DNA of 64,000 nt from CAYUVH01 sp964448135 (GTDB taxonomy: Bacteria > Verrucomicrobiota > Verrucomicrobiia > Limisphaerales > UBA8199). The notes beneath the pieces are model-generated. The model did not search any database. It was not told where the DNA came from and saw nothing but the letters and a program-made list of their open reading frames with translations. The stretch spans positions 62,001 through 126,000 of the forward strand of contig CAYUVH010000007.1 of NCBI GenBank assembly GCA_964448135.1. Direction: 5' to 3'. Made by a program: the position numbers and the translations under genes. Position 1 is the stretch's first letter. Every line of letters starts with the position of its first letter. Shown here piece after piece: positions 17,666-27,870 of this stretch.

Positions 17666-20600
17666 TTAGGGCAATAACAGCACGCGGTAGAGGCGCATCT
17701 CGGCGCCGCTGATCGCGTTGGTCGCGCACGCGCTGGGCCCATCCGCCACCACGCTCGAACCGCACTGGGTCCAATTCGTTTGTCCAAATCCATCCACCGA
17801 TTGCAGCTTGTAAGTCCGCCCGCTTTGCGCGCTCCACGTCACGGTGGCGACCCCATTCGTTACCCTCAGGGAGCCGATGACCGGAGGAGGAGCGGAAGGA
17901 TTGACGGTTACCACAAACTTGTTGGTCGCGCTGAGCGACGGTATGCCATTGTCATTCACGATCGTAACGAACTCGTTAGTTGTACCTGCATACGCCGGGC
18001 CGGGCGTCCAGGTAATCACTCCGTTTGCATCTATCAGCGCCCCACTGGGAGCGTGCACGAGTGACAACGGACCGGGTCCCTCCTGGGACAGCAGAGTATA
18101 CGTGAGTACATTCAGCGGCCGGTCATCATCCGTGGCCGCGTTTGTAACAGCAAGGGCCGCGCCAACCTCAATTGTGAGATCAGCCAATATCGGCAATACC
18201 GGCGCCTGGTTCGCTTCAAGAACGGCAACGATAAAGGTGTTTGTGGCGCTAAGCGGCGGGTTGCCATCATCCGTAACCACGGTCGTTAACGAATACGTGC
18301 CGGGCCCCTGCTCTTCCGTGGGCGTCCACGTGATGACGCCGTCTGGGGATATGCTCGCGTTCGTCACGATTCCGGACTCGTTGGTGACGGTGATTGTGTA
18401 GGCGAGCGTATTGGCCGGCACGTCGGGGTCGGTCGCCGTGTTGGTGACGACCATCGTCGTCAACTCTGTGATCGTCAGGTCTGCCTGGTTCGACAGCACC
18501 GGCGGGCTGTTAAGTTCCTTCACGACGATCTGGAAGCTGTTGCTCGAACTGAGCGCCGGCGTGCCATCGTCGGTCACGAGGACCCATATCGTGTTGGTGC
18601 TCGGACCCTGGGTCTCATCGGGCGTCCAAGTGATGTGGCCGTTGGTGGCATTGATGCTCAGCCCAGCGGGGTGATCGCCCAGACTGAAGGTGAGTGTGTT
18701 GGCGGGAATATCCGCATCGGTGGCCGTGGCGATCACGCTCAATAGCGAACCTTCATTGACCTCCTGATCCGCGGGCACGCTGAGCAAGGGCGCGCTATTC
18801 ACTTCCCGTACCACTACCTGGAAGCTATTGCTCGAGCTCAGCGACGGCGTGCCGTCGTCGGTGACGATCACCCACACCGTATTCGTGCTGGACCCCTGGC
18901 TCTCGTCCGGCGTCCAGGCAATCTGTCCGTTCGTCGCATTGATGCTCATGCCCGCCGGATGCGCGCCGAGGGCAAAGGCCAGCGTGTTCACCGGCCAGTC
19001 GGAATCCGTCGTGGTCGCAGCCACATTCAAGAGAACACCCTCGTCCACCGTTTGATCAGGCGGAACATTCACCACCGGAGGACTGTTTACTTCCCGCACT
19101 ACAACCGCAAAACTGTTGCTGACACTCAGCGACGGAACGCCGTCATCGGTCACGATCACCCACACCGTGTTGGTCGCCGGGCCCTGGCTCTCGTCCGAGG
19201 TCCAGAGGATTTGCCCGTTGGTGGCGTTGATGCTCATACCGGCTGGATGATCTCCCAAACTGAAGGTGAGCGAATTCGTCGGCACGTCGGCGTCGGTCGC
19301 TGTCGCAGTAACATCCAGCAGGACACCTTCATCCACGGTCTGATCATCGGGCACGGTCAAAAGCGGCGGTGTGTTTACTTCCTGCACGGTGACTACAAAA
19401 CTGTTGCTGACCGAGAGCGCAGGGGAGCCGTTATCGGTTACGACCACCCAAACCGTGTTTGTGCTCGGTCCCTGGCTTTCCGTAGGCGACCACGTGATTT
19501 GCCCACTGGATCCGTTGATATTCATCCCGGAGGGATGGGCGCCGAAGCTGAACGTGAGTGAATTCGTGGAAATGTCCGCATCGGTCGCGGCTGCCGTTAC
19601 GTTGAGTGATCCGGTTTCATCGATCGTCCGATCCGTCGGCACGGTCAGAACGGGCGCCGTATTCACTTCGCGCACCACCACCTCGAAACTATTGCTCACG
19701 CTCAGCGCCGGCGAACCGTTGTCAACGACCACCACCCAAACTGTGTTCGTGCTCGGGCCCTGGGCTTCACCGGGCGTCCAGGTGATTTGGCCGGTGGAAG
19801 GACCGATGCTCATGCCGACAGGATGAGCGCCCAAGCTAAAGGTCAACGTATTGGTCGGAACATCCGCATCCGTGGCGGTGGCAGTGACATTGAGTGGCGT
19901 GGACTCGTCGAGAGTTTGGTCCAGCGGAACGGTAAGCACCGGCGCGGTGTTCACCTCGTGCACCGTGACGACAAAGCTGTTACTGATACTCAAGGCCGGC
20001 GAGCCATTGTCGGTCACAATCACCCACACCGTATTGGTGCCCGGGCCTTGCGTCTCATCCGGGGTCCAGGCGATCTGCCCGCTGGCGGCGCCGATGATCA
20101 TGCCCGCCGGATGCGCGCCCAGGCTGAAACTCAGCGTGTTTGTCGGGATATCTGAATCCGTCGCTGTGGCGGTCACGCTCAACAGCGTCGATTCGTTGAT
20201 CGTTTGGTTGGCGGGCACAGCCAGCACTGGCGCGCTGTTCACCTCGCGCACCACGACCACGAAACTGTTGCTCACGCTGAGCGCCGGGGAACCATTGTCC
20301 GTGACGATGACCCACACGGTATTCGTGCCGGGGCCCTGCGTCTCGTCCGGCGTCCAGGTGATCTGCCCGCTGGACGCGCCGATGCTCATCCCGGCCGGAT
20401 GCGCGCCAAGACTGAATGCCAGCGTGTTCGTGGGAACATCCGCATCGGTCGCCGTGGCGGTTACACTCAGGGGCGTGGATTCATTGATGGTTTGATTGGC
20501 GGGTACCGTCAGCACTGGCGCCGTGTTGATCTCGCGCACGGTCACCACAAAGCTGTTGCTGACGCTCAGGGCTGGCGATCCGCTATCGGTCACAATTACC

Positions 20601-23600
20601 CAAACCGTGTTCGTACTTGGGCCCTGCGTTTCATCCGGCGTCCAGGTGATCTGGCCGCTGGTCGCGCCAATACTCATTCCGGTCGGCCGCGCGCCGAGGC
20701 TGAAGGTCAGCGTATTGGTCGGAACATCCGAATCGGTCGCCGTCGCGGTTACGCTCAACGGACTCGATTCATTGATGGTCTGGTTGGCGGGCACCGTCAG
20801 AATTGGCGCACTGTTCACTTCCGTAACCACCACGGTGAAGCTGTTGCTCGTCGTGATCGGTGGCGCGCCACTGTCCGTTACCAGCGTGGTAAAGGTGTTG
20901 GTGCTGGGTCCCTGCGATTCACCCGGCGTCCACGTAATGATGCCATTTGAATTGATTTGGGAACCCACCGGATTTCCGACCAGGCTGTAGCTGAGTGGCG
21001 CGATGCCGGTGGCAGTGTTGGTCACCGTCAGCGGCGTGGATTCCGCGATCGTGCGATTGGTTTGTCCCGGCAGGATTGGCCCGCTATTGGCGCAGCAGAC
21101 CAGGCCGGTGACACTGATTGTATCAATGCGCCAGCCGGTGAGATTATTTCCGTTGTCGGTGCCCACGCGCCAGCGGAATTGCACCGCCTGGCCGGCGGCC
21201 GATGCGGGCAGGTTGACGCTGGTGTTAATGAAGCTCCCGGAAGTGCCGCTCCATGCCTGGCGGCCACCCAGCGGGTTCGAGAAGGTCGAGTTGATGACAC
21301 TGTTGTATCCGCCGCTCGCGAAGCTGCCACCCGCGGTGAGGATGTCGGTGAACGCATTCGTGCCGATCTTGATTTCCAGCACGCCGCCGTCGTAGCCGTC
21401 GTTCCCTGCCCCGGTTTCAAAATCGTAATTATTGCGGAAAGTCAGCTTCGACTGGCCGAGGGGAGCATTGATGGCCGGCGAAACCAGCTCGCTCAGTCCG
21501 ATGTTGCCCACGTCCGGGCAAAACGCGGCGTTCGGCACCGTGTCTCGTATCGTGGTTTGCGTCACCCAGTTCGACTCCGCACCGCTGGAAGACGTCGTCC
21601 AGCCGCTGGGCAAAGCGGGCACGCTAACGCTGTCGAAATTCTGCACATAGACCTGCCCCGTGGAACCCATGGAGAAAGGAATCGTAACCGTCCCGCGATT
21701 GAAGACTCCGTCCTGAAGCTGAAGCGTGGCCGAAATCGTGCCGCCACAGGTGCCGCCGGCCGTGAACGTAAACGCCCGGCTGACCGCGGACCCGCCCGCG
21801 ACCATAACCCCGTAACTCTGCGCCGCGCCGGGCGCGGTCACCCCATTCGTCTCCAGCAGCCTCGCCACCAGGTCAGTGGTATTGCCGGTGCCAGTGTTTT
21901 TGAGCGAGATGTTGACCGTCACCGTTTCGCCCGGATCAATCGCGTTGTTGGTCGCGATGCAACTCTCCGCGAGCAGCGTGGAGGAATTGAAAATGATTTG
22001 CGGCAGGCTACTGACGATGACCACAAAACTGTTCGTGGCCGATAACTGCTGCGAATTCACCGCCAGCGGATTGCTGTCGGTCACCACGGTGATAATCGTG
22101 TTCGTGCTGGGATCCTGCGCGCCGGACGGCGTCCAGGTGATGACGCCGGTGCTGGCATTGATCGTCATTCCCAGCGGCGGATTCAGGAGCGCATAAGAAA
22201 GCTGGTTGGCGGGCAGGTCCGCATCCGTAGCCGCGTTGGTCACCGTCAAAGGCACCAGCGAGGGCATCGTGCGGTTGGTCGGCGTCGAAACAAAAACCGG
22301 GGGCATGTTCGACTCCGACACGACGACGCGGAAGAAATTGGTCGCGGTAAGTGGCGGCGACGCATTGTCGTTCACCACGGTCACAAAACCATTCGTGCTC
22401 GGTCCCTGAGCCTCCGAAGGTGTCCACGTGATGACGCCGCTGGCGCTGATGCTGGCGTTCGTGACGAGACCGGCGGCATTGGTCGCGGTCAGCGTATAAG
22501 TAAGATTGTTCGCCGGCAGATCCGTATCCGTGGCTGTGTTCGTAACGATCATCGTGGTTGTTTCGACAATCGTGCGATTCGCGGGCGACGGCAGTGAAGG
22601 CGGAAGATTGCTCTCGGTGACGGTCACCACGAAGCTGTTGAAGGAACTGAGCGGCGGGTTACCGCCATCGGTCACGAGCGTAGTAAAGGTATAGGAGTTC
22701 GGCCCTTGCGATTCATCCGGCGTCCAGGTGATGACGCCGTTCGTGCTGATCGCAGCGCCCGCCGGGGCTCCAATCAACGCGTAGGAAAGCACATTGGTCG
22801 GGCCATCGGGATCGGTCGCCGTGTTGGTGACGATCAAGCTTTGAAGTTCGGCAATGGTTTGATCCGGCCGCGGCTGCAATACGGGCGGATTGTTGCCGGT
22901 GCAAACCCATGCCTGGTTGGTGACGGAAACACTGTCCACGCGCCAACCCACGCCGCCATTGCCGTTATCGCTGCCACAGCGCCAGCGGAATTGCACGGAT
23001 TGCCCGGAGGCGGCGGAAGGAATCGTTATGAGCGTATTGATGAATCCACCCGAGTCGCCCGACCACGCCTGCTGACCCGCGAGCGGGTTCCCGGTCGTTG
23101 GACTCAATGAGTCACTGTAGCCGCCGGTGATGAAGCTGCCGCCTGCAGAAATGATCTCGTTGAACGAGCCCCCGCCAATCTTGATCTCCAGCACGCCACC
23201 GTCATATCCGGCTTCCGTATTGTAATAGTTTTTGAAAGCAATTTGCGACTGACCGTCAGGCAGATTGATTACCGGCGAGGTCAAGCTGCTCACTCCCGGC
23301 GAGGCAGCGTCGCCCGTGGAGGCCGCATTCGGCGCGCTATCGCGAACCGAGCTTTGCGTCACCCACGCGGATTGCGCTCCGCTTGTGGAGGTGGTCCAGC
23401 CCGAGGGAAGATTCGGCGCGCTGACCCCGTCAAAGTTTTGCGAGAACACCACTGTTGCTGGCGCCAGCGTGCACGGCGTGTAAGAGACGGTGACATTCGT
23501 CACAGTCGTGCCCACGCGCACCTTGAGCACCTGGCCGTTGGTGCGGTACGTGTTGGCATTGGCCGGACTGTTGTTCGCGAAGACCTGCAGTTGCGAAAAC

Positions 23601-25477
23601 TGGACGGGGATCACGACCTCGACCGTCGTGTTCGTGTTGACGGAGTTTTTGACACCGAGCGAGATGGACGATTGCGCGCCATTGGTGGAGTAGCTCGCCG
23701 TGATCAAAACATTCGAGCGCTGTTGCCACCACTGGTAAACCCCGATCGCGTTCGCCGACCACAACCGCGGATGCAGGTTCGTGTTCATGCCGTAGGTCAC
23801 GTATTCGGGCATGAGATCGCCCGCCTGCCCCAGGCCGTTGGCGAGCGTGTGCGAATACAAATTGATCAGTCCGCCCAGGTTGTAATAGGTGTCCACCACC
23901 GCCCGCATCGTGGTGTTCGTCGAGTGCCACTCCAGCGATTGCGCAATGCTGCCGTCAATGTACCAGTCGCTGACCGGCTGGCTCACGTACGAGTAGCGCT
24001 TGTTCGGCGTGGTCGTGGAAAGCACCCAGCTCGGAAATATGGAAAGCTTTTGTTCACCGACCACCTTGAGGCCCAGCTGCGCCTGCACATCCAGGGAATT
24101 TTCGCGCGTCGAGTTGAAATAAGGAGCCACCCAGACGCGCATGCCGTTGGTCATCAACCCCGGCAACCATTTCTCGATGTCTATGAACGAATTGGACAAT
24201 GAGGCGAACGCGTAAGCCTTGCCGTTGGCGTAACCGGCTGGCGATGCGTTCAGGGCTTCATCCAAGCCCCAGTGCCAATAATCGTAGCTGGAATGCGCGA
24301 AGGAATAGTTCGGATTCTTAAGCCCGCCGTTGTGCGTGCTGATGGTCGCGCCGTAACTCGTGATGGCCGTCCGCAAATCGTTGACCACCGTGTTTGTGTT
24401 ATACGAACCGGCCATGTCTTCGCGCAGCGTGCCGGTGCAAAAATAGTAATCCCCTTTCGCGCCGTTGTTGAATTCCACCTGGGCGGAATCCTTGATGCCG
24501 GCGACTTCGTAATCAAAATCCTCAAGATCATGCCGCACCATAAACGCGGCGTCATAGGGATAAGGCCACGGACTGACTTTGGGCAGCGGCGCCTTGGCGA
24601 GCTCAAACGCCCACTCGATCGCCCGCCGGAACATGACATACGAATACATGCCCGGCGCCCAGCCGCTGTGACCGATAAGCGGCTGCATGGGCGCGTAATA
24701 AATGAAATAACCCTTGCCGTATTGGTTCACGAGGAGCGTCGGGTAGTTTTCGGCGTAGGCGATCACGGTCGCGTTGCTCGCGTTCACCTGCCAGGCCGGG
24801 TGCGGCAGCGGAATACCCGAAGCCGGATGCGGCGAGGTCGAGCCCCACGGTATTTCGTCCGCCGATCCCGCCATCCGCCAGATTAGATCGCCGCTCGGAA
24901 TGTGATTCACCAATCGGTGATCGGTCGCCTTCGTGAAATAGTTGTTGAAGCTCCAGTTCGTCAGGCCCGGCTTGGCCATGTGAATGCCCATCTGATTGGC
25001 GATGGCGAAGTCGCCGCGCGTGGTGCCGTTCGTATTCCGAGTGAATGAGGACGACCCGATGAACAGCACGCCGCCCGCCGCCACGTAGTTGGTCAGCGGC
25101 GCGATCTCATCGTCGCGCATCGCCTCGGCCGCCAGGCTGATACAAATCGGGAAGCGAGGCTGGCCGTTCGTCAGCAGAACGCCGCTGGTGATATTGGAGT
25201 CGCCCACAACCGTATACGCCGTGCCATCGGAACGCAGGGCTTCCTTCATGGATTCCGGCATCACGAAATAATGCCAGTTGGTCGGCCACCACTGGTTGCC
25301 CGACGTGCCGGCGCCCGAGGGAGTGGCGCCGGAGGCCGACATGTTTTCGAGCGCGCGAGTGAGTTCGGAGTCGTGGATCGCCACCACGGGCTGCATGCCC
25401 TGCGCGTGCACGCGCAGCACCAGGAGCAGGAAAATGGCGGCCGCACCCAGGAGACACTTCATCCGGCGCCCGCTCAT
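17666..25477 (-). CDS. Giant secreted protein, paralogue of the 3,978-aa protein, with a different repeat family
   Basis: A 2,603-aa protein. The ATG at 25477 (M-S-G-R-R-M-K...) has GGAG seven bases upstream and starts a signal peptide ending V-H-A-Q; an alternative ATG lies at 25462. Head and modules follow the paralogue: an amidotransferase-like domain (about 27-300) with A-I-H-D-S-E-L-T-R-A-L-E-N, a polysaccharide-deacetylase-like domain with R-H-D-L-E-D near 315, S-T-H-N-G-G, W-V-A-P-Y-F-N and L-Y-S-H, then two jelly-roll modules with G-G-V-L-E-I-K-I, a CARDB-like region and cadherin-like domains. Its regular repeats are eight 96-aa units, not 106-aa units. The C-terminus has the G-R-T-Y-K-L-Q ... 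L-Y-R-V-L-L-L-P module. An ancient tandem duplication followed by separate repeat expansion is likely. Confidence 0.85.
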   Translation of the reverse strand: MSGRRMKCLLGAAAIFLLLVLRVHAQGMQPVVAIHDSELTRALENMSASGATPSGAGTSGNQWWPTNWHYFVMPESMKEALRSDGTAYTVVGDSNITSGVLLTNGQPRFPICISLAAEAMRDDEIAPLTNYVAAGGVLFIGSSSFTRNTNGTTRGDFAIANQMGIHMAKPGLTNWSFNNYFTKATDHRLVNHIPSGDLIWRMAGSADEIPWGSTSPHPASGIPLPHPAWQVNASNATVIAYAENYPTLLVNQYGKGYFIYYAPMQPLIGHSGWAPGMYSYVMFRRAIEWAFELAKAPLPKVSPWPYPYDAAFMVRHDLEDFDYEVAGIKDSAQVEFNNGAKGDYYFCTGTLREDMAGSYNTNTVVNDLRTAITSYGATISTHNGGLKNPNYSFAHSSYDYWHWGLDEALNASPAGYANGKAYAFASLSNSFIDIEKWLPGLMTNGMRVWVAPYFNSTRENSLDVQAQLGLKVVGEQKLSIFPSWVLSTTTPNKRYSYVSQPVSDWYIDGSIAQSLEWHSTNTTMRAVVDTYYNLGGLINLYSHTLANGLGQAGDLMPEYVTYGMNTNLHPRLWSANAIGVYQWWQQRSNVLITASYSTNGAQSSISLGVKNSVNTNTTVEVVIPVQFSQLQVFANNSPANANTYRTNGQVLKVRVGTTVTNVTVSYTPCTLAPATVVFSQNFDGVSAPNLPSGWTTSTSGAQSAWVTQSSVRDSAPNAASTGDAASPGVSSLTSPVINLPDGQSQIAFKNYYNTEAGYDGGVLEIKIGGGSFNEIISAGGSFITGGYSDSLSPTTGNPLAGQQAWSGDSGGFINTLITIPSAASGQSVQFRWRCGSDNGNGGVGWRVDSVSVTNQAWVCTGNNPPVLQPRPDQTIAELQSLIVTNTATDPDGPTNVLSYALIGAPAGAAISTNGVITWTPDESQGPNSYTFTTLVTDGGNPPLSSFNSFVVTVTESNLPPSLPSPANRTIVETTTMIVTNTATDTDLPANNLTYTLTATNAAGLVTNASISASGVITWTPSEAQGPSTNGFVTVVNDNASPPLTATNFFRVVVSESNMPPVFVSTPTNRTMPSLVPLTVTNAATDADLPANQLSYALLNPPLGMTINASTGVITWTPSGAQDPSTNTIITVVTDSNPLAVNSQQLSATNSFVVIVSSLPQIIFNSSTLLAESCIATNNAIDPGETVTVNISLKNTGTGNTTDLVARLLETNGVTAPGAAQSYGVMVAGGSAVSRAFTFTAGGTCGGTISATLQLQDGVFNRGTVTIPFSMGSTGQVYVQNFDSVSVPALPSGWTTSSSGAESNWVTQTTIRDTVPNAAFCPDVGNIGLSELVSPAINAPLGQSKLTFRNNYDFETGAGNDGYDGGVLEIKIGTNAFTDILTAGGSFASGGYNSVINSTFSNPLGGRQAWSGTSGSFINTSVNLPASAAGQAVQFRWRVGTDNGNNLTGWRIDTISVTGLVCCANSGPILPGQTNRTIAESTPLTVTNTATGIAPLSYSLVGNPVGSQINSNGIITWTPGESQGPSTNTFTTLVTDSGAPPITTSNSFTVVVTEVNSAPILTVPANQTINESSPLSVTATATDSDVPTNTLTFSLGARPTGMSIGATSGQITWTPDETQGPSTNTVWVIVTDSGSPALSVSNSFVVTVREINTAPVLTVPANQTINESTPLSVTATATDADVPTNTLAFSLGAHPAGMSIGASSGQITWTPDETQGPGTNTVWVIVTDNGSPALSVSNSFVVVVREVNSAPVLAVPANQTINESTLLSVTATATDSDIPTNTLSFSLGAHPAGMIIGAASGQIAWTPDETQGPGTNTVWVIVTDNGSPALSISNSFVVTVHEVNTAPVLTVPLDQTLDESTPLNVTATATDADVPTNTLTFSLGAHPVGMSIGPSTGQITWTPGEAQGPSTNTVWVVVVDNGSPALSVSNSFEVVVREVNTAPVLTVPTDRTIDETGSLNVTAAATDADISTNSLTFSFGAHPSGMNINGSSGQITWSPTESQGPSTNTVWVVVTDNGSPALSVSNSFVVTVQEVNTPPLLTVPDDQTVDEGVLLDVTATATDADVPTNSLTFSLGDHPAGMSINATNGQILWTSDESQGPATNTVWVIVTDDGVPSLSVSNSFAVVVREVNSPPVVNVPPDQTVDEGVLLNVAATTTDSDWPVNTLAFALGAHPAGMSINATNGQIAWTPDESQGSSTNTVWVIVTDDGTPSLSSSNSFQVVVREVNSAPLLSVPADQEVNEGSLLSVIATATDADIPANTLTFSLGDHPAGLSINATNGHITWTPDETQGPSTNTIWVLVTDDGTPALSSSNSFQIVVKELNSPPVLSNQADLTITELTTMVVTNTATDPDVPANTLAYTITVTNESGIVTNASISPDGVITWTPTEEQGPGTYSLTTVVTDDGNPPLSATNTFIVAVLEANQAPVLPILADLTIEVGAALAVTNAATDDDRPLNVLTYTLLSQEGPGPLSLVHAPSGALIDANGVITWTPGPAYAGTTNEFVTIVNDNGIPSLSATNKFVVTVNPSAPPPVIGSLRVTNGVATVTWSAQSGRTYKLQSVDGFGQTNWTQCGSSVVADGPSACATNAISGAEMRLYRVLLLP
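18460..20763 (-). repeat. 288-bp tandem coding repeat, eight copies (96-aa cadherin-like unit)
   Basis: Eight consecutive 96-aa units with L-S-V-T-A-T-A-T-D, V-P-T-N-T-L-T-F-S-L-G-A-H-P-A-G-M, G-Q-I-T-W-T-P-D-E-T-Q-G-P and N-T-V-W-V-I-V-T-D. The DNA period is about 288 bases, visible from the G-P codons near 20042, 20332 and 20621. They belong to the same broad cadherin-like class as the 106-aa repeats but lack the extra loop, and are more diverged from one another. Boundaries are approximate. Confidence 0.9.
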
Positions 25478-25596
25478 TCCATCGCTCCAACTTCCTTGTT
25501 TCAAACTCAAGTCGGTCGTCATTCCAAGACGCACAAATTCTAACACAGAGACCCGATCGAGGCATGGGGCTTTAGGGTAAAATGGCTTCCTTTGTT

Positions 25597-25626
25597 TACG
25601 GAACAGCCCGTCAGTAGCCGTACGGA
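25597..25626 (-). promoter_or_regulatory. Paired TCCGTA element upstream of the 2,603-aa protein gene
   Basis: On the minus strand TCCGTA occurs at 25621-25626 and 25597-25602 with 18 bases between. GACGG sits eight bases after the first box and five before the second. The pair lies in the gap between the stop of the glycosyltransferase gene (25646) and the start codon at 25477, 120 bases upstream of it. Spacing would suit a -35/-10 pair or a two-site operator. Confidence 0.55.
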
Positions 25627-25645
25627 AATGCAGCGCTGGGGACGC

Positions 25646-26695
25646 TTAAGCCTTCGCCCGCTTCGCCGCCCGCCACTGATCCCGCAACAGATACAACCTG
25701 CGGTACAACCCTCGCGGCAGTCCCCGCGGCAGCGAACGCGCCGCGCCGCGGAAATTCCCGCGGCCGACGGCTTTCCCCAAAATTCCCAGGCGCGTGACAA
25801 AGGTGCCGTCCATCATGTCGCGCTCGATCGCGTAGTAACTCCGGATGCGCGCCGCTTCGCGCGTCAATCGCTCCGCTTCATCAGCGGGAATGCGCCCCTT
25901 CGCGGCAAGAGTGGCGATGTCCCCCAGCATGCAGTCGTAGGCCATCACGCTCTTCTCATCCACCCAGCGCAGCCGCTTCTCGCGATGATCGAACGAAAGC
26001 GTGTCATCGCCGCCGGCGAAAAAGGAAACGTTTGCTTCGTGCCGGCGGTATTTCACAAGCGGCGGATGCACGTACACCAATTCGCCGATGGCCAGCGTGC
26101 GAAAAGAAAGCGTCAGATCTTCCAAGTCCGCCTTCAGCGGCCCGAAGTAGCGAAAGAGCTCCCGCGACCACATGTGCGTGCAGCCGTTCACCACCGGCGT
26201 TTTCGTGGTTAGGAAATCGAGCAGGCTTCCCTTCAGTGTGCGCACCTGCGTCTTGTCCTCCAAAGGCGCGCGCAACCCGCCGACCTCGCGCAGCTCTCCC
26301 TTTTCGGACATTGCCTGGTAACTGGAGAATACCGAAGTTGCGCGGCCACCCGATTTTTCCCAGGCATCGAACAGCACCTGCGTTCGTTCCGGCACGGAAA
26401 TATCGTCGCCGGCGCCGGCCACGACCAACTCACCCTGCGTGAGATCCATGATGCGGTTCACGTGGCCGCCGATGCCCAGGTTCGTGGCGTTTTTGTTCAG
26501 GATGATCTTGTGCGGCCCGCGATAGCCGGCCGCCATTTCCTGCACAATCTCAAAGGTCCGGTCGCGCGAATTATCGTCCGAGACGATGATTTCCAACGGC
26601 GAATAAGTCTGGGCGAACGCGCCCTTCACCGCCTCGGCGATGTAGTTCTCCTGGTTGTAAGTGGCAACCAAAAAACTGATGAGTGGTTTGGACAT
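25646..26695 (-). CDS. Glycosyltransferase family 2
   Basis: A 349-aa protein with a GT-A domain in the first 230 residues. It starts with P-L-I-S-F-L-V-A-T-Y-N-Q-E, has I-I-V-S-D-D-N-S-R-D-R-T (36-47), and a metal-binding D-D pair at 97-98 in V-V-A-G-A-G-D-D-I-S. The C-terminal 100 residues are basic and helical (G-L-P-R-G-L-Y-R-R-L-Y), suggesting attachment to the inner face of the membrane. It transfers a sugar from a nucleotide-sugar donor during EPS or surface glycan assembly, or decorates a surface protein. The methyltransferase gene is 18 bases upstream, so the two are probably cotranscribed. Donor and acceptor are unknown. Confidence 0.87.
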   Translation of the reverse strand: MSKPLISFLVATYNQENYIAEAVKGAFAQTYSPLEIIVSDDNSRDRTFEIVQEMAAGYRGPHKIILNKNATNLGIGGHVNRIMDLTQGELVVAGAGDDISVPERTQVLFDAWEKSGGRATSVFSSYQAMSEKGELREVGGLRAPLEDKTQVRTLKGSLLDFLTTKTPVVNGCTHMWSRELFRYFGPLKADLEDLTLSFRTLAIGELVYVHPPLVKYRRHEANVSFFAGGDDTLSFDHREKRLRWVDEKSVMAYDCMLGDIATLAAKGRIPADEAERLTREAARIRSYYAIERDMMDGTFVTRLGILGKAVGRGNFRGAARSLPRGLPRGLYRRLYLLRDQWRAAKRAKA

Positions 26696-26713
26696 GGGAA
26701 TTGGTAGTGCGAA

Positions 26714-27736
26714 TCAGCTTTTTCTAGCTTCGACAGCAAGGCATTCCCCGACCCCCGGTTTGAACCAAAGCAACACCTGCTCCATCCAGGCGCGAATTTG
26801 CGGCACCACGCGGGCCGCCAGTTTGCCGGCTGCAGGCTGCGCAAGCTGGTGGCTGAGCTTCCACACGTAAACAGAGTTGGAAGTGCGCACCGACGAATCA
26901 TTAAATCCGGCGGCTTTCAGCAAGCGCGTCATCGAATCCGGATTAAAAATGTGCAAATGCCGCGGCGGCTCCAGCCCGCGCCAGTCTTTGCCGAAGACAT
27001 GCCGGCCGTAACTGTCCTGATTCGGCGTGAACACCAGCAAACGCCCGCCGGGTTTCAAAATGCGCGCACACTCCCGAATCGTGGCAACGGGATCGGGCAC
27101 ATGCTCGATCACGTGGTTCAGCACCACGGCATCGAAACGCGCGTCGGGATACTCTTGCTGCTCCAACGACCCGAGCTTCGCGGTAAGTCCAAGGCCATTC
27201 GCAACCTTGATGGCATTTTCGTCGAAGTCATTGCCTTCGATCTGCCAGCCGAGGTCGCGCATCTTCACCATCCACTCTCCGGTCCCGCAACCGACATCCA
27301 GCACGCGGCCACCCGGCAGCGCGGGCAATCGGCGCACTTCCTCGTCAGCCTCGGTCCGATGGATCGGCAGCAGATACATGAGCCGGCCGAGCAGCCGGGT
27401 GAGGAAAGCACTCGCGCCCGCGTCATACCCATAGCGCACGGATTGATAACCGCGCTTCATGCGACGGTAGATGCGCCGGGGAACACTTTGCGACTGGCCG
27501 GCTTCGCGAGCGGTGTGGGTATAGTATTTGAGGTAGGCCTTCCACAGGTCTTCCGTCAAAGGCATCGGGTCCAGCCAGAACAACCCGCAGGTGCGATCGG
27601 CACACTTTTTCAACGTCCAGGAGCCGGCCGCGCCGAACAGGCGGTCATCCAGCCCGGAGTACGCGACGACGCCCTGCCCTCCGCAAAGGGCACACTGGCC
27701 GCGCGGCGCGCTGCCGATCGTAGCTTCCGAACTCAT
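26714..27736 (-). CDS. SAM-dependent class I methyltransferase with an N-terminal zinc-ribbon
   Basis: A 340-aa protein from the ATG at 27734-27736. The frame is open further upstream, but no family similarity precedes this codon. A C-x2-C (15, 18) and C-x4-C (45, 50) zinc-ribbon is followed by a Rossmann methyltransferase domain: motif I R-V-L-D-V-G-C-G-T-G-E-W (144-155), an acidic loop with G-N-D-F-D, then F-D-A-V-V-L-N-H-V-I-E-H-V-P-D and L-K-P-G-G-R-L-L-V-F. This architecture is common in sugar or glycan O-/C-methyltransferases of EPS loci. Pairing with the adjacent glycosyltransferase suggests methylation of a sugar or glycan end. No strong ribosome-binding site precedes the chosen start. 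Confidence 0.82.
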   Translation of the reverse strand: MSSEATIGSAPRGQCALCGGQGVVAYSGLDDRLFGAAGSWTLKKCADRTCGLFWLDPMPLTEDLWKAYLKYYTHTAREAGQSQSVPRRIYRRMKRGYQSVRYGYDAGASAFLTRLLGRLMYLLPIHRTEADEEVRRLPALPGGRVLDVGCGTGEWMVKMRDLGWQIEGNDFDENAIKVANGLGLTAKLGSLEQQEYPDARFDAVVLNHVIEHVPDPVATIRECARILKPGGRLLVFTPNQDSYGRHVFGKDWRGLEPPRHLHIFNPDSMTRLLKAAGFNDSSVRTSNSVYVWKLSHQLAQPAAGKLAARVVPQIRAWMEQVLLWFKPGVGECLAVEARKS

Positions 27737-27870
27737 TTCCGCGATGGGCTCAAGCCATGAAATTGTCTCTGAAATCAGGCCATTTTCGCTGTCTCGCGAA
27801 TCTGACCGAGCCGGAATTGTACCAAGTACGGGCATGGCAGGAAAGAAACACCGTGCGGCGGCCGGGCCGG

